Assembly (NCBI RefSeq): GCF_017874355.1
Contig: NZ_JAGGLI010000011.1
Span: 21,007-85,006 of the forward strand
Direction of reading: 5' to 3'
Source of the DNA: Acetoanaerobium pronyense
GTDB taxonomy: Bacteria > Bacillota > Clostridia > Peptostreptococcales > Filifactoraceae
Length of the DNA: 64,000 nt
Part shown: one piece after another, positions 7,107 to 14,447 of the stretch
Numbering within the stretch: position 1 is the first letter of the stretch
How the letters are laid out: each line of letters begins with the position of its first letter
Notes under the pieces: model-generated
The model's input: only the letters and a program-made list of their open reading frames with translations
Database searches by the model: none
What the model was told of the DNA's origin: nothing
Translations under genes and position numbers: made by a program

Positions 7107-7267
7107 CACTCGCCCTCACTTTCTACTTCTACATTCTGTGTGCCGATTTCATTGCATAAATCACAAACTACAGAACTTTCGTTTTCATCTTCTTTCGTCC
7201 AGCCGTATCTATCATCAAGTTCAATTTTTCCATTACAACCCAAGCATTTAGTATGTGCTACTATCAT
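7106..7267 (-). CDS. small zinc-ribbon protein, 53 aa
   Basis: A short frame with CLGC and CDLC pairs 24 residues apart, a minimal zinc ribbon, with an acidic tail. It lies 49 nt downstream of the replisome-organizer gene and overlaps the next gene by 1 nt. The ribosome site is GGAG. Confidence 0.5.
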   Translation of the reverse strand: MIVAHTKCLGCNGKIELDDRYGWTKEDENESSVVCDLCNEIGTQNVEVESEGE

Positions 7268-7315
7268 CTTTTCCACTCCTTCGCAATTTCAACCTACTGC
7301 GTTATTAAATTTGCA

Positions 7316-8191
7316 CTAATTATTTTTCTCCATCTTTTCTTTTAACTTTTGCTTTAAAACATCTTCATCTATATTGGACCTTGTTATTTTTTGATTGTTT
7401 AAATTTTTCTTATTAGTATTATTGTTGTAAGCACCCTCTAATACTTTCACAAAATTACTTGGCTTAACCATCCAATCAAATGTTATTACCCAGCAATTTT
7501 TATTATCACCTTGCAGAAAATTAGATTTTTTTATATTTTCTATAGCCTTAATCACTTCCTCAAAGCCATATTCATTTATTCTAGTTTTAAGAAGTTTATA
7601 TCTTACTTGATTGCTTTTGATTGTTTTTATTTGAGAAAGTCCTAAATCATTCCATTTTTGAATTATGCTAATTAAATTATCTTTAGATAATTTATTAATA
7701 GTATTATCTTTATCTATTTCTATATCTAATTCTTTATCTATATCTGTTGCGTTACATTGCGTTACTGTAGCGTTACATGTAGCGTTACATGAATTTTCTG
7801 GTAATAATTTCTGTTTTTCTCTATATTTAGCAACTCTATTTCTTGTCTGTTCTTTTATTTTTTCCATGCCTTCTATATTTTGATGTTTTTCCCAGTTGCT
7901 AATTTTTATATAAGGACCTTCCATTTTTATCATGTTTAAATTTTGAAAAGTTTTAAGAGCTAATTTGATAACAGTTAAAGGTTTTTTAAATCTATTTGCT
8001 AACATTTCATCTGTATATGGGATATTTTCTGTTAATAAAATAAAACCATTTGCATTACATTTACCAGCAAGTGTGAGTAATTTTATCCATATAATTAAAA
8101 TCGCATCAGCTTCAGGCAAACTTTCTATAAAATCAATTTTTTCATCCTGAAACATTCCAGTAGTAATTTTTATCCATTTTATTTCAGACAT
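7316..8191 (-). CDS. phage replisome organizer (DnaD-like replication initiator)
   Basis: Encodes 291 residues. The first ~120 (from IKWIKITTGMFQDEKI to ISNWEKHQNIEGMEK) match the winged-helix N-terminal domain of phage replisome organizers. A variable linker holds the in-frame origin-like repeats CNATCNATVTQCNAT (about residues 135-150). The C-terminal part (ISIIQKWNDLGL ... NCWVITFDWMVKPSNFVKVLEG) is DnaD/DnaB-II-like. Such proteins bind the origin and recruit the host helicase loader. The iteron-like DNA repeats inside the gene fit self-encoded origins seen in many phages. No helicase loader gene is seen downstream, so host DnaI/DnaC is probably used. Confidence 0.85.
   Translation of the reverse strand: MSEIKWIKITTGMFQDEKIDFIESLPEADAILIIWIKLLTLAGKCNANGFILLTENIPYTDEMLANRFKKPLTVIKLALKTFQNLNMIKMEGPYIKISNWEKHQNIEGMEKIKEQTRNRVAKYREKQKLLPENSCNATCNATVTQCNATDIDKELDIEIDKDNTINKLSKDNLISIIQKWNDLGLSQIKTIKSNQVRYKLLKTRINEYGFEEVIKAIENIKKSNFLQGDNKNCWVITFDWMVKPSNFVKVLEGAYNNNTNKKNLNNQKITRSNIDEDVLKQKLKEKMEKNN
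7749..7788. repeat. iterons: four GCGTTAC repeats, putative phage origin
   Basis: GCGTTAC occurs at 7749-7755, 7759-7765, 7770-7776 and 7782-7788, that is at 10, 11 and 12 bp steps, close to one helical turn. The repeats lie inside the replisome-organizer gene with AT-rich DNA beside them, the arrangement of a phage replication origin recognised by its own initiator. Function is inferred. Confidence 0.6.
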
Positions 8192-8193
8192 GA

Positions 8194-8388
8194 CTACTCC
8201 TTTCTAATAAAAATAGATCCATCTTTTAAATCAAATAGATTAAATAAAAAATGTCCTATAATAATTCCAGGAATACCCCATATGAAGAAAAGTTTTAAAA
8301 ATACTGCAAATATTATTCCAGCATCCTCTCCAAATATAAGGCCTATATTTTCAGATAGCTTTACCCAGTCGATTATATTTTCGTACAT
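8194..8388 (-). CDS. small membrane protein, 64 aa
   Basis: Two hydrophobic stretches (GIIFAVFLKLFFIWGIPGIIIGHFLF) form one long or two short membrane segments. It sits 2 nt upstream of the replisome-organizer start and 9 nt after the antirepressor relic. No family recognised. It could be a superinfection-exclusion peptide, but this is a guess. Confidence 0.5.
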   Translation of the reverse strand: MYENIIDWVKLSENIGLIFGEDAGIIFAVFLKLFFIWGIPGIIIGHFLFNLFDLKDGSIFIRKE

Positions 8389-8397
8389 AAATACCTC

Positions 8398-8851
8398 CTA
8401 AGATTGCTCAATAATTGGCAAAAATCCATTTTCTTTTAATAAATCATAAAGAAATAACCTTCCTTTTTGAGTCCATTTAGTATGAATTTTTGTATCATTA
8501 ATTCCATTACTTTTTATTATTGGAATAGTTTCTGAGTGAGTATATCCTTTGCTGTGATATTTAGAATATAAAAGCCATTGATCTGATTGTTTATACTGAA
8601 CTTTTAAAGAATGTAGTATATTATTAAGTGCATAGGCTGACATACATTGGTCTTGATTCGCCTTTTTTATCCTTATAATCAACGACGGAAATATTTCCTT
8701 GGTTAATTTCTTCTTCAAATTCATCTCTGACTATTTTCAAGAAATCATAATGCTGTAACTCTTTTCTGTTACCTTCCTGCTCTCTGTACTGATTGATTAG
8801 CTCCGTTAACTCTAAACTCGTAAAAGTATCTTTTTCCTGTAAATTATTCAA
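8398..8851 (-). pseudogene. phage antirepressor (KilAC-type), split by a +1 frame change in an A6 run
   Basis: Two overlapping frames encode one protein. The upstream frame (8624-8851, 75 aa, from MNNLQEKDTFTSLELTELI) is the N-terminal part of an antirepressor. The downstream frame holds its C-terminal DNA-binding domain (YALNNILHSLKVQYKQ ... WLLYSKYHSKGYTHSET ... WTQKGRLFLYDLLKENG). On the coding strand there is a run of six A at 8663-8668. Removing one A joins them as DYKDKKANQDQCMSAYALNN without a break, giving about 150 aa. This is either an inactivating indel, a sequencing error in a homopolymer, or slippage-dependent expression. Antirepressors inactivate CI and trigger induction, so loss would favour lysogeny. 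Confidence 0.7.
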
Positions 8852-8867
8852 TTCCTTTTCCTCCTTT

Positions 8868-9050
8868 TTACTTTAAAAATTCGATTATCCTTCTGTTTTC
8901 ATAATCAAATACCACACCTCTGTTAAAGCCCATTCCGTTATTCAACCAGTGTCTGTATTCTTCATCAGATTCAAAATTGATAATTACTCTTTTTTCTCCG
9001 CTAAGGATTTCAATTCGACTTTTGTTGTAATACATCACATCACCTATCAT
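8868..9050 (-). CDS. switch-region protein shared with the neighbouring island, 60 aa
   Basis: The 60-residue product differs at only 11 positions from the protein encoded at 19912-20094 in the island. Both start MIGDV, share YNKSRIEI, the INFESDEEY box and NGMGFNRGVVFDYEN, and both lie two or three genes downstream of a leftward Cro-like gene. The start codon overlaps the stop of the preceding 52-aa gene. No domain is recognised; the beta-rich pattern suggests a small fold. Conservation in the same place in two elements suggests a control function or recent exchange. Confidence 0.7.
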   Translation of the reverse strand: MIGDVMYYNKSRIEILSGEKRVIINFESDEEYRHWLNNGMGFNRGVVFDYENRRIIEFLK

Positions 9051-9205
9051 GATTTTTCCTCCTTTATTTCTTGTAAATGTTTTATATAACTATCTGCTAA
9101 GAACTTACAAAATAAATTTATATCTGCTTTTTTATCTGTTTTTTCTTTTCTAACATTTAATACTTTAGAAGTTTCTCTATCTATAGTAATAATTGTTCTT
9201 TCCAT
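9047..9205 (-). CDS. short phage protein, 52 aa
   Basis: Strong TAGGAGG site and ATG start. The N-terminal RTIITIDRETSKVLNVRK resembles the beta-strand and first helix of a ribbon-helix-helix protein, but the second helix is not obvious. It is the second gene of the leftward early operon and overlaps the next gene by 4 nt. Confidence 0.5.
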   Translation of the reverse strand: MERTIITIDRETSKVLNVRKEKTDKKADINLFCKFLADSYIKHLQEIKEEKS

Positions 9206-9213
9206 AAGTCCTC

Positions 9214-9438
9214 CTAACTATTACAATTGGTTAGTTCGTTGTCGAAAAAAATTTCATTAACTTTTAAGCAATCTAAGCCTAAAATTGCTGCTATGCTCTT
9301 TATTTCTTGTAGCGAAAAACTTCTTTTCCCCTGTTCTTTCCTGTTATAGCTTACTTCGCTAATATTCATCTTTTTAGCCATTTCTTTTTGAGTAATTTCT
9401 TTTCTTATCCTTTCGATTTTAAGTTCTTTTAAATTCAA
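9214..9438 (-). CDS. Cro-like helix-turn-helix regulator, 74 aa
   Basis: A TTG start behind AAGGAGATGATAAA fits better than the longer frame. The helix-turn-helix is clear (ITQKEMAKKMNISEVSYNRKEQGKR). It is divergent from the CI-type repressor across a 163-bp operator region, the layout of a lambda-like switch, and is expected to be the first early gene. Its last codons contain one copy of the TGGTTAG word that is repeated in the operator region. Confidence 0.8.
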   Translation of the reverse strand: MNLKELKIERIRKEITQKEMAKKMNISEVSYNRKEQGKRSFSLQEIKSIAAILGLDCLKVNEIFFDNELTNCNS

Positions 9439-9460
9439 TTTATCATCTCCTTGTTCAGTG

Positions 9461-9573
9461 CTAACCATTTGTTATATTTATAATATATATTACGATTGGT
9501 TAGTTGTCAACAAATAAAATCAACTTTGTATAAATTTTTGGTTAGTTTTACCGAACGAATGGTAAATTATAAT
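9461..9573. promoter_or_regulatory. divergent switch promoters and operators
   Basis: CTAACCA (9461-9467) and TGGTTAG (9497-9503, 9539-9545) form repeated half sites, and TTTACC-8 nt-GGTAAA (9547-9566) is a further palindrome. A rightward TATAAT -10 box lies at 9568-9573, so the palindrome overlaps the promoter of the repressor gene. This is the expected CI/Cro operator region. Confidence 0.6.
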
Positions 9574-9601
9574 ATAATTAAATTAACTTGGAGGTGAAAT
9601 C

Positions 9602-10267
9602 ATGAAACAAATGGTTACAATAGGAGAAAAAATTGCAAAATTATTAGAAGAAAAAAATATGACTCAGAGAGATTTGGCAAAATTAATTAATGTAACAGAG
9701 GTAACTATTGGCAGATATATAAATAATACTAGAGAACCTAAGGGCTCCGTTTTGAAAGATATAGCTGATGCGCTTGGAGTTACAAGTGATTATTTATTGA
9801 CTAATAAAAAAATTTTAAAAGATCAATTCAGATCTAGTGATGATTTTTCTAAAAGTATTTTATCTAGATTAGGAGTAAAAATTCCAGTTCTAGGAAAAGT
9901 AGCAGCTGGAGTACCATTGGAGGCAATTCAAGATATAGAAGATTATGAGGAAATTACTCAAGAAATGGCTAGAAAGGGAGAGTATTTTGCATTAAAAATA
10001 AAAGGTAATAGTATGGAGCCTAAATTTACAGAGGGAGATGTTGTTATTGTTAGAAAACAAAGTGATGTAGAATCTGGAGAAATTGGAGTAGTTATAGTAA
10101 ACGGATGTGATGCTACTGTGAAAAAAATAATAAAACAAGAAAATGGAATACTTTTAATGGCTACAAATCCAGCTGTATTTCCACCTAAATTTTATGAATA
10201 TAAAGATATAAGCGAATTACCTGTATATATTCTAGGCAAAGTTGTAGAACTTAGGGCAAAATTCTAA
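9602..10267 (+). CDS. LexA-type (S24) CI repressor of the prophage
   Basis: Encodes 221 residues behind GGAGGTGAAATC. Residues ~8-65 form an HTH_3 domain (MTQRDLAKLINVTEVTIGRYIN). The C-terminal half is an S24 peptidase: an Ala102-Gly103 autocleavage site (KVAAGVP), catalytic Ser137 in KGNSMEPKF, and Lys near 174 in DATVKKI. The protein should keep the prophage silent and cleave itself upon RecA activation, so the prophage is SOS-inducible. It is followed 19 nt later by the recombinase gene. Confidence 0.92.
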   Translation: MKQMVTIGEKIAKLLEEKNMTQRDLAKLINVTEVTIGRYINNTREPKGSVLKDIADALGVTSDYLLTNKKILKDQFRSSDDFSKSILSRLGVKIPVLGKVAAGVPLEAIQDIEDYEEITQEMARKGEYFALKIKGNSMEPKFTEGDVVIVRKQSDVESGEIGVVIVNGCDATVKKIIKQENGILLMATNPAVFPPKFYEYKDISELPVYILGKVVELRAKF

Positions 10268-10286
10268 TAATAAAAAGGTGATTATA

Positions 10287-11897
10287 ATGAAAGTAGTTGC
10301 ATACGCTAGATTTTCTAGCGAAAATCAAAGAGATGAGTCTATTGAAGCTCAATTAAGAGCTATAAAAAAATATTGCTTGGATAATGACTATTATTTAATA
10401 GATGAATATAAAGATTATGCACTAACTGGAACAAGCGACAATAGAAAAGAATTTCAAAAAATGATTAATGACTCATATATGCAGACTTTTGATGCTGTTA
10501 TAGTTCATAAATTTGAAAGATTTGCTAGAAATAAATTTGATTCTGTTATGTATAAACATAGGTTGAAACAAAACGGAATTAGGGTTATATCAGTACTAGA
10601 AAAATTAGATGGCTCTCCTGAATCTGTTTTATTAGAGTCCTTATATGAGGGAATGGCTGAGTATTTTAGTCTTAATCTGTCTAGAGAAGTAATGAAAGGT
10701 ATGATGGAAAATGTAGAGCAGAATCTAACCACAGGAGGTACTCCACCACTGGGGTTTGATTTTGTTGATAAAAAATATGTAATAAATGAGTATGAAGCTG
10801 AAGCAGTAAAGATTATATTTGATATGTATGTCAATAATCATACATATCAAGAAATAATTGATGCCCTTAAAGAAAAAGGTTACAAGACTAAATTAAAAAG
10901 AGATTTTAAGAAAACAGCACTTCATGAAATATTGAAAAATGAAAGATATATAGGGACTTATGTATATGGAAAAAGATTAAAAGTTGATGGAAAGAGAAAT
11001 ACTCACAAGGAAAGTAAAAATGTAATTAAGAAAGAGAATGCTATACCTGCTATTATTGAAAAGGATATTTGGGAGATGGCACAAATGAAAATGAAAGAAA
11101 GAGCTCATAAGGGTATATCAGCAAGAAACAAAGCTAAAGTGGAGTATTTATTGACTGGAAAATTGTTTTGTGAATGCGGAGCTGCTATGCATGGAAATAC
11201 TAGAAAAGGTGGCCATAAAGGTAAGTATATATACTCTAGCTATGTATGTTCACAAAAATGCGGTGCAAAAGGGATAGAAAAAAACAAAATAGAAAATCTA
11301 GCTATTAATGCATTGAAAGAATATTTTACAGATGAGCGTAAAGAATTGCTGATAAGTAAAGTGGAGGAACTATACTTAAAAGATAAGAACGAAACTCCTA
11401 AATTAAAAGACATATTAAATAAAGAACTTAGAGAAACTATAAAGCAAATAGATTCTATAGTAGAGGCAGTATCTAATGGGATGTATCACGAGTCTATGAA
11501 ACAGAAACTTACTGATTTAGAAGCAAAGAAAAAAGAGATCCAAAATAGAATCTCTAGAAATGAGCTTGAATTAAATCCTTCTTTAGATCAGTTTAAGGAA
11601 TATCTGGAAATACTTCTTAATTTTGAAAATAAAGAATCTCAAAAAACAGCCCTGAAAACTTTCATAGAAAGTGTAGTTGTTAATGCCGAAAACATTGATA
11701 TAGCAATACTTTTCGACATTGACAAGGATAGTCGTGTTTTCGGGTGGTGCACCCAAGAGGACTTGAACCTCCGACTCACAGTTTCGATTTTTAATTTTAT
11801 GCAGTTCTTTATACTTTGTTGTAATGCCTATTTTCCAAAGCTTTTAGCCATATACATTATTATAGTTCTACCTGATAAATTTTGGCTTGGTGGCTAA
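10287..11897 (+). CDS. large serine recombinase (prophage integrase), 3' end fused to an attachment site
   Basis: The ATG at 10287 follows AAAAAGGTGATTATA. Domains: N-terminal resolvase domain with nucleophile Ser10 (YARFSSENQ) and active-site region FERFARN; the recombinase domain (PPLGFDFVDKKYVINEYE); a zinc ribbon (CECGAAMHG ... CSQKCGAKG); then a coiled coil around residues 370-430. From about residue 485 the frame reads through 40 bp identical to the 3' end of tRNA-Arg (CTQEDLNLRL) and continues 35 hydrophobic codons that are unlikely to be native. The last ~50 residues are thus probably a junction artefact. It should mediate phage integration and, with a directionality factor, excision. 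Confidence 0.9.
   Translation: MKVVAYARFSSENQRDESIEAQLRAIKKYCLDNDYYLIDEYKDYALTGTSDNRKEFQKMINDSYMQTFDAVIVHKFERFARNKFDSVMYKHRLKQNGIRVISVLEKLDGSPESVLLESLYEGMAEYFSLNLSREVMKGMMENVEQNLTTGGTPPLGFDFVDKKYVINEYEAEAVKIIFDMYVNNHTYQEIIDALKEKGYKTKLKRDFKKTALHEILKNERYIGTYVYGKRLKVDGKRNTHKESKNVIKKENAIPAIIEKDIWEMAQMKMKERAHKGISARNKAKVEYLLTGKLFCECGAAMHGNTRKGGHKGKYIYSSYVCSQKCGAKGIEKNKIENLAINALKEYFTDERKELLISKVEELYLKDKNETPKLKDILNKELRETIKQIDSIVEAVSNGMYHESMKQKLTDLEAKKKEIQNRISRNELELNPSLDQFKEYLEILLNFENKESQKTALKTFIESVVVNAENIDIAILFDIDKDSRVFGWCTQEDLNLRLTVSIFNFMQFFILCCNAYFPKLLAIYIIIVLPDKFWLGG
11745..11784. repeat. attachment-site repeat: 40-bp copy of tRNA-Arg 3' end
   Basis: These 40 bp are identical to 26446-26485, the 3' part of the intact tRNA-Arg gene including its CCA. 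They mark the left junction of a 14.7-kb segment integrated at the tRNA and lie in the 3' end of the serine recombinase frame. Confidence 0.85.
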
Positions 11898-11908
11898 AAA
11901 GTGGCTAA
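11889..11908. repeat. putative integrase arm-type site (left copy)
   Basis: GTGGCTAAAAAGTGGCTA, itself a tandem of GTGGCTAA-like words, recurs in the same orientation at 26383-26402. The two copies lie 105 bp and 44 bp inside the 40-bp tRNA repeats. Tandem short words beside core sites are typical arm-binding sites of tyrosine integrases. Confidence 0.5.
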
Positions 11909-11940
11909 TTTTTTATAGCTAATCAAATTCAAAAAAATAA

Positions 11941-11973
11941 AAATATCCTTAATTAAAATACTTAAGGATATTT
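11941..11973 (-). terminator. terminator of the SecB-like/HEPN operon
   Basis: A perfect 12-bp stem (AAATATCCTTAA / TTAAGGATATTT, 9-nt loop) followed leftward by TTTATTTTTTT, 12 nt beyond the stop of the SecB-like gene. Confidence 0.8.
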
Positions 11974-11984
11974 ACAGTTTAAAA

Positions 11985-12398
11985 TCAATCATCTTCAGAC
12001 TCAAATATACTATTTATATTTACTACTGGAAAAACAAAAGATTTAAAATTAGGTTGAGATGTAAGCAAAGTAACTTGCGATCTAATATAAGGAAATAATA
12101 TCGCTATAGTATTGTTCTTTACAATTTTCTGTTTGACGTCATTTGGCACAAAATCAACTTCAGAAATTTTGAATTTTCCAACTGCCGTTATAGAAATAAA
12201 GAAATCGTCATCTTTTTCACTTATTATATTCAGCTTTATTTTTGTAATAACATTAGAACTTTGATCAACCTTCACATCCGCATCCAGGTCAATTTCCAAA
12301 TCCATAGAATCTGTATGATTGGGATTTTTAAAAATAATCTCAGAAAAAAATAAATTTTCCATTGTCAAAAAGCTTTCATGTTTTTTATCTAATTTCAT
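11985..12398 (-). CDS. SecB-like chaperone, third gene of a HEPN operon
   Basis: The ATG at 12398 overlaps the preceding stop (TAATG) and has GGAGGGG upstream; an in-frame GTG at 12419 is less likely. The 137-residue product shows the SecB signature at its C-terminal end: AILFPYIRSQVTLLTSQPNFKSFVFPVVNIN, matching the FPYAR...GGFPP...PVNFDALY block of SecB. The N-terminal half has the alternating strands of the SecB beta-sheet. Firmicutes lack classical SecB export, and SecB homologues outside Proteobacteria often serve toxin-antitoxin-chaperone modules. With a HEPN gene upstream, chaperoning of the antitoxin is the likely job. Confidence 0.75.
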   Translation of the reverse strand: MKLDKKHESFLTMENLFFSEIIFKNPNHTDSMDLEIDLDADVKVDQSSNVITKIKLNIISEKDDDFFISITAVGKFKISEVDFVPNDVKQKIVKNNTIAILFPYIRSQVTLLTSQPNFKSFVFPVVNINSIFESEDD

Positions 12399-12784
12399 TA
12401 TGCTACTAGTCCCCTCCACTCATAACAACTATGGATATACAAAGAATCTATATTTCCTTTGGAATAGTTTTTAATGGTGATTCCTCTTTCTATAGACTCT
12501 TCTTTTTGGATGTCGTAAGATATAGCCTTAACTATACTTGCTTTTTCATAATCATAATTAACAGATATGTTAAAAATATCATTAATGTAAAATATATCAT
12601 AAAGTAACTTACCTATAAAAGACTTGAATTCTTCATTTCTTTCTAAAAATCCGCTATCATGCCATATAAAATATATGTCCAGTTCGCTATCAAAATCATA
12701 GCCAATATTTTCTATTAAATCTCCAAACTTTGAATGTTTTATTTTTTCAATACAATTTTCAATTAAATAATCATTGTTTTTCAT
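12398..12784 (-). CDS. possible antitoxin, weakly MNT nucleotidyltransferase-like, 128 aa
   Basis: Overlaps the HEPN gene by 14 nt and the SecB-like gene by 1 nt. Residues ~25-45 (IGYDFDSELDIYFIWHDSG) have the spacing of an acidic DxD-like strand of minimal nucleotidyltransferases, but the canonical GS motif is absent, so catalysis is doubtful. The remaining sequence is alpha/beta. In two-gene HEPN-MNT systems the MNT protein neutralises the HEPN RNase, so the position between HEPN and chaperone fits an antitoxin. It could instead be an unrelated fold; the family is not recognised with confidence. Confidence 0.5.
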   Translation of the reverse strand: MKNNDYLIENCIEKIKHSKFGDLIENIGYDFDSELDIYFIWHDSGFLERNEEFKSFIGKLLYDIFYINDIFNISVNYDYEKASIVKAISYDIQKEESIERGITIKNYSKGNIDSLYIHSCYEWRGLVA

Positions 12785-13202
12785 GATTTTTTTCCCTCTC
12801 TACTAAATAATCAAGGATTTCTAATACCTCTTCATATTTATGCTTTAAATCATCTTTATAAGCTTTTTCCCCTATATAAATGCTTGAATAATCCCCGTTA
12901 TTTCTTTTCTTCTTTAGATATGGTATTTTTGCTAAGGATTGTAAGCCTGCATAATTATGTTGGAGTAAATTTTGAGTAGTTACATGTTTCATGAGTTTAT
13001 TGTGAGTATCATAATGTGTTTTTTTCTCATTATTATCACCGCTAATTCCAAACTTATCCAATAAAAAAAGAACCGTTTGATAAACACTATAGTAATACCG
13101 ACTTACTGCCAAGTCATAGTACTGTTTATTTTCAGCCCACTTCACACATTCCTTATTTTGAGTCGCTTTTTTAAGAAATACATCTCCATTTTGTAGCTTC
13201 AT
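12771..13202 (-). CDS. HEPN-domain protein, putative RNase toxin
   Basis: A 143-residue, all-helical protein of the UPF0332-like HEPN type. The first core helix carries AVSRYYYSVYQTVLFLL (Arg35). After a linker (THYDTHNKLMKH) comes KKRNNGDYSS (Arg100-Asp104-Tyr105), corresponding to the RxxADY motif that stands in for Rx4-6H in this subfamily, then a final YEEVLEILDYL helix. HEPN proteins are RNases in toxin-antitoxin and defence modules. A leftward TATAAT box lies ~35 nt upstream. It is the first of three overlapping genes with an MNT-like protein and a SecB-like chaperone. Confidence 0.75.
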   Translation of the reverse strand: MKLQNGDVFLKKATQNKECVKWAENKQYYDLAVSRYYYSVYQTVLFLLDKFGISGDNNEKKTHYDTHNKLMKHVTTQNLLQHNYAGLQSLAKIPYLKKKRNNGDYSSIYIGEKAYKDDLKHKYEEVLEILDYLVEREKNHEKQ

Positions 13203-13730
13203 GTTTTGCCTCTCAAGCTAAATATTATTGATTAAGATTATACCCTTTGATAATAAATATAAACTTATTGACTTATTGATTTTTATACCTGATTTTATAG
13301 TAAATTTTCTTTTTGGTCAATACTTTCAAAAAAATGTAAATTAAATTAATCAAAGGTAAAGCACTATATGTAGTTATATAGTAATATTTTTTAGCCAAAA
13401 GATACATCATGTAGAAATATATTATTTTTATTTCAGTTTACTCTGTTTCTAAAATAATGATATATGACTTTAAGCGTTTAGAAATTTAGATTCTATAATT
13501 CTGTAACTGTAAAATAAAAATGAAGAAAAATACTCATAAATCCTTTGAATCTTCTTAGAATATGTACAGTAGATTACCGACAGAAGGGTTGCCTTTGAAA
13601 GGAATATTTATGTTTGCTGAAATTAAAAGACTTAGATATCTTAAATTGAAAAAGACCCAAGTTTCAAAAAACTGGAATTTGAAAGAATATGGGTATTTAA
13701 AACTTTTAGATCTGTTAAAATCTAGTAAGT
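13203..13730. other. intergenic region, no gene seen
   Basis: AT-rich stretch between the HEPN operon promoter and an IS110 relic. Apart from the TATAAT promoter box of the HEPN operon near 13233-13238 I see no gene, RNA or repeat of note. Confidence 0.5.
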
Positions 13731-13990
13731 ATGTCAAAATGTGGTTCTAGGTTTGCACGAAGGGTCATTCACACTATGGTCTTAATAATCATCAGCAAGA
13801 ACAAAGATGGTTTTTCCAAGAATCCAGTTCTTGCGAGGTTACTATCTTCTAAAATGCCAGAACAAGCCTAAAATGGTGGTCTTAGGGGCCGTTATGCATA
13901 AAGTTTGCAATATCGTGTTTGCCATCCTTCGTGATAAAAAAGAATTCCAAATTATTACAGAAGGAGGAACATCAAAAAAATTATTTAAAA
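13731..13990 (+). pseudogene. IS110-family transposase C-terminal relic
   Basis: From an internal ATG the frame reads MSKCGSRFARRVIHTMV ... KNKDGFSKNPVLAR, then shifts frame and continues NKPKMVVLGAVMHKVCNIVFAILRD. This is the C-terminal (transposase_20 / IS116-IS110-IS902) region of IS110-family transposases, whose hallmark is the RRVL..M and GKPKKVAL.AVMRKL segments. The 5' two thirds are absent, and one frameshift lies near 13845. It is a dead remnant, pointing to earlier insertion activity in this segment. Confidence 0.75.
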
Positions 13991-14447
13991 GCGAGATGCG
14001 ACATCGCTACATGATGTAATTCCATATTAAAATTTTCGTTTTTTTTTGACACCTATCAAAAGGCTTATTAAGGTTAACCTTTTTTAGCGCAGTAATGATA
14101 TCAAAAATTTTTTTTCACTATCGATATTTCTTAGATGTATTATATATATATATTTCTAAGTTAATCTATTCACTTTCATCTAACTAGTCATTTTTTTTTG
14201 AGCATACTAATTTCTTTAGCAGCTTTCCCCTTGCATTCCCCCCCTCATATGAGATTGTTATAAAAAATTCTTTTGAAGCTAGCAACATCCGGTCGGGGAT
14301 TTCTGGAATAAATCGAATTTTTTTAGCCCGGGGGTACTCACTCAAAATAGACCCTAACTCCACAGTAATTTTAAAGGACCCTTACCCTCATGAAGTGGAA
14401 TGTATGAGGTGTAAAGGTCCATATTTAGGAGGTAACTACCAAAAAAA
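13991..14447. other. non-coding region with C-rich cos-like motif
   Basis: No gene is seen. Read leftward, 14344 to about 14284 has AGTGAGTACCCCCGGGC, then about 31 nt later AGAAATCCCCGACCGG. The same succession (AGTGAGGGTGTACCCC, then AGAGTTCCCCATTCGG) occurs at 164-225 next to the prophage small terminase. It may be a packaging-site mimic. The rest is AT-rich and unremarkable. Confidence 0.3.

Noticed and set aside
11745..11784. Second tRNA-Arg gene
   Set aside because: Only the 3' 40 bp are present; acceptor 5' strand, D-arm and anticodon are missing, so it is an attachment repeat.
12398..12419. Longer SecB-like start (GTG at 12419)
   Set aside because: It sits inside the ribosome site; the ATG overlapping the upstream stop is the better start.
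13562..13750. 62-codon plus-strand gene before the IS110 relic
   Set aside because: Frame differs from the transposase frame, no ribosome site, and no protein-like conservation is evident.
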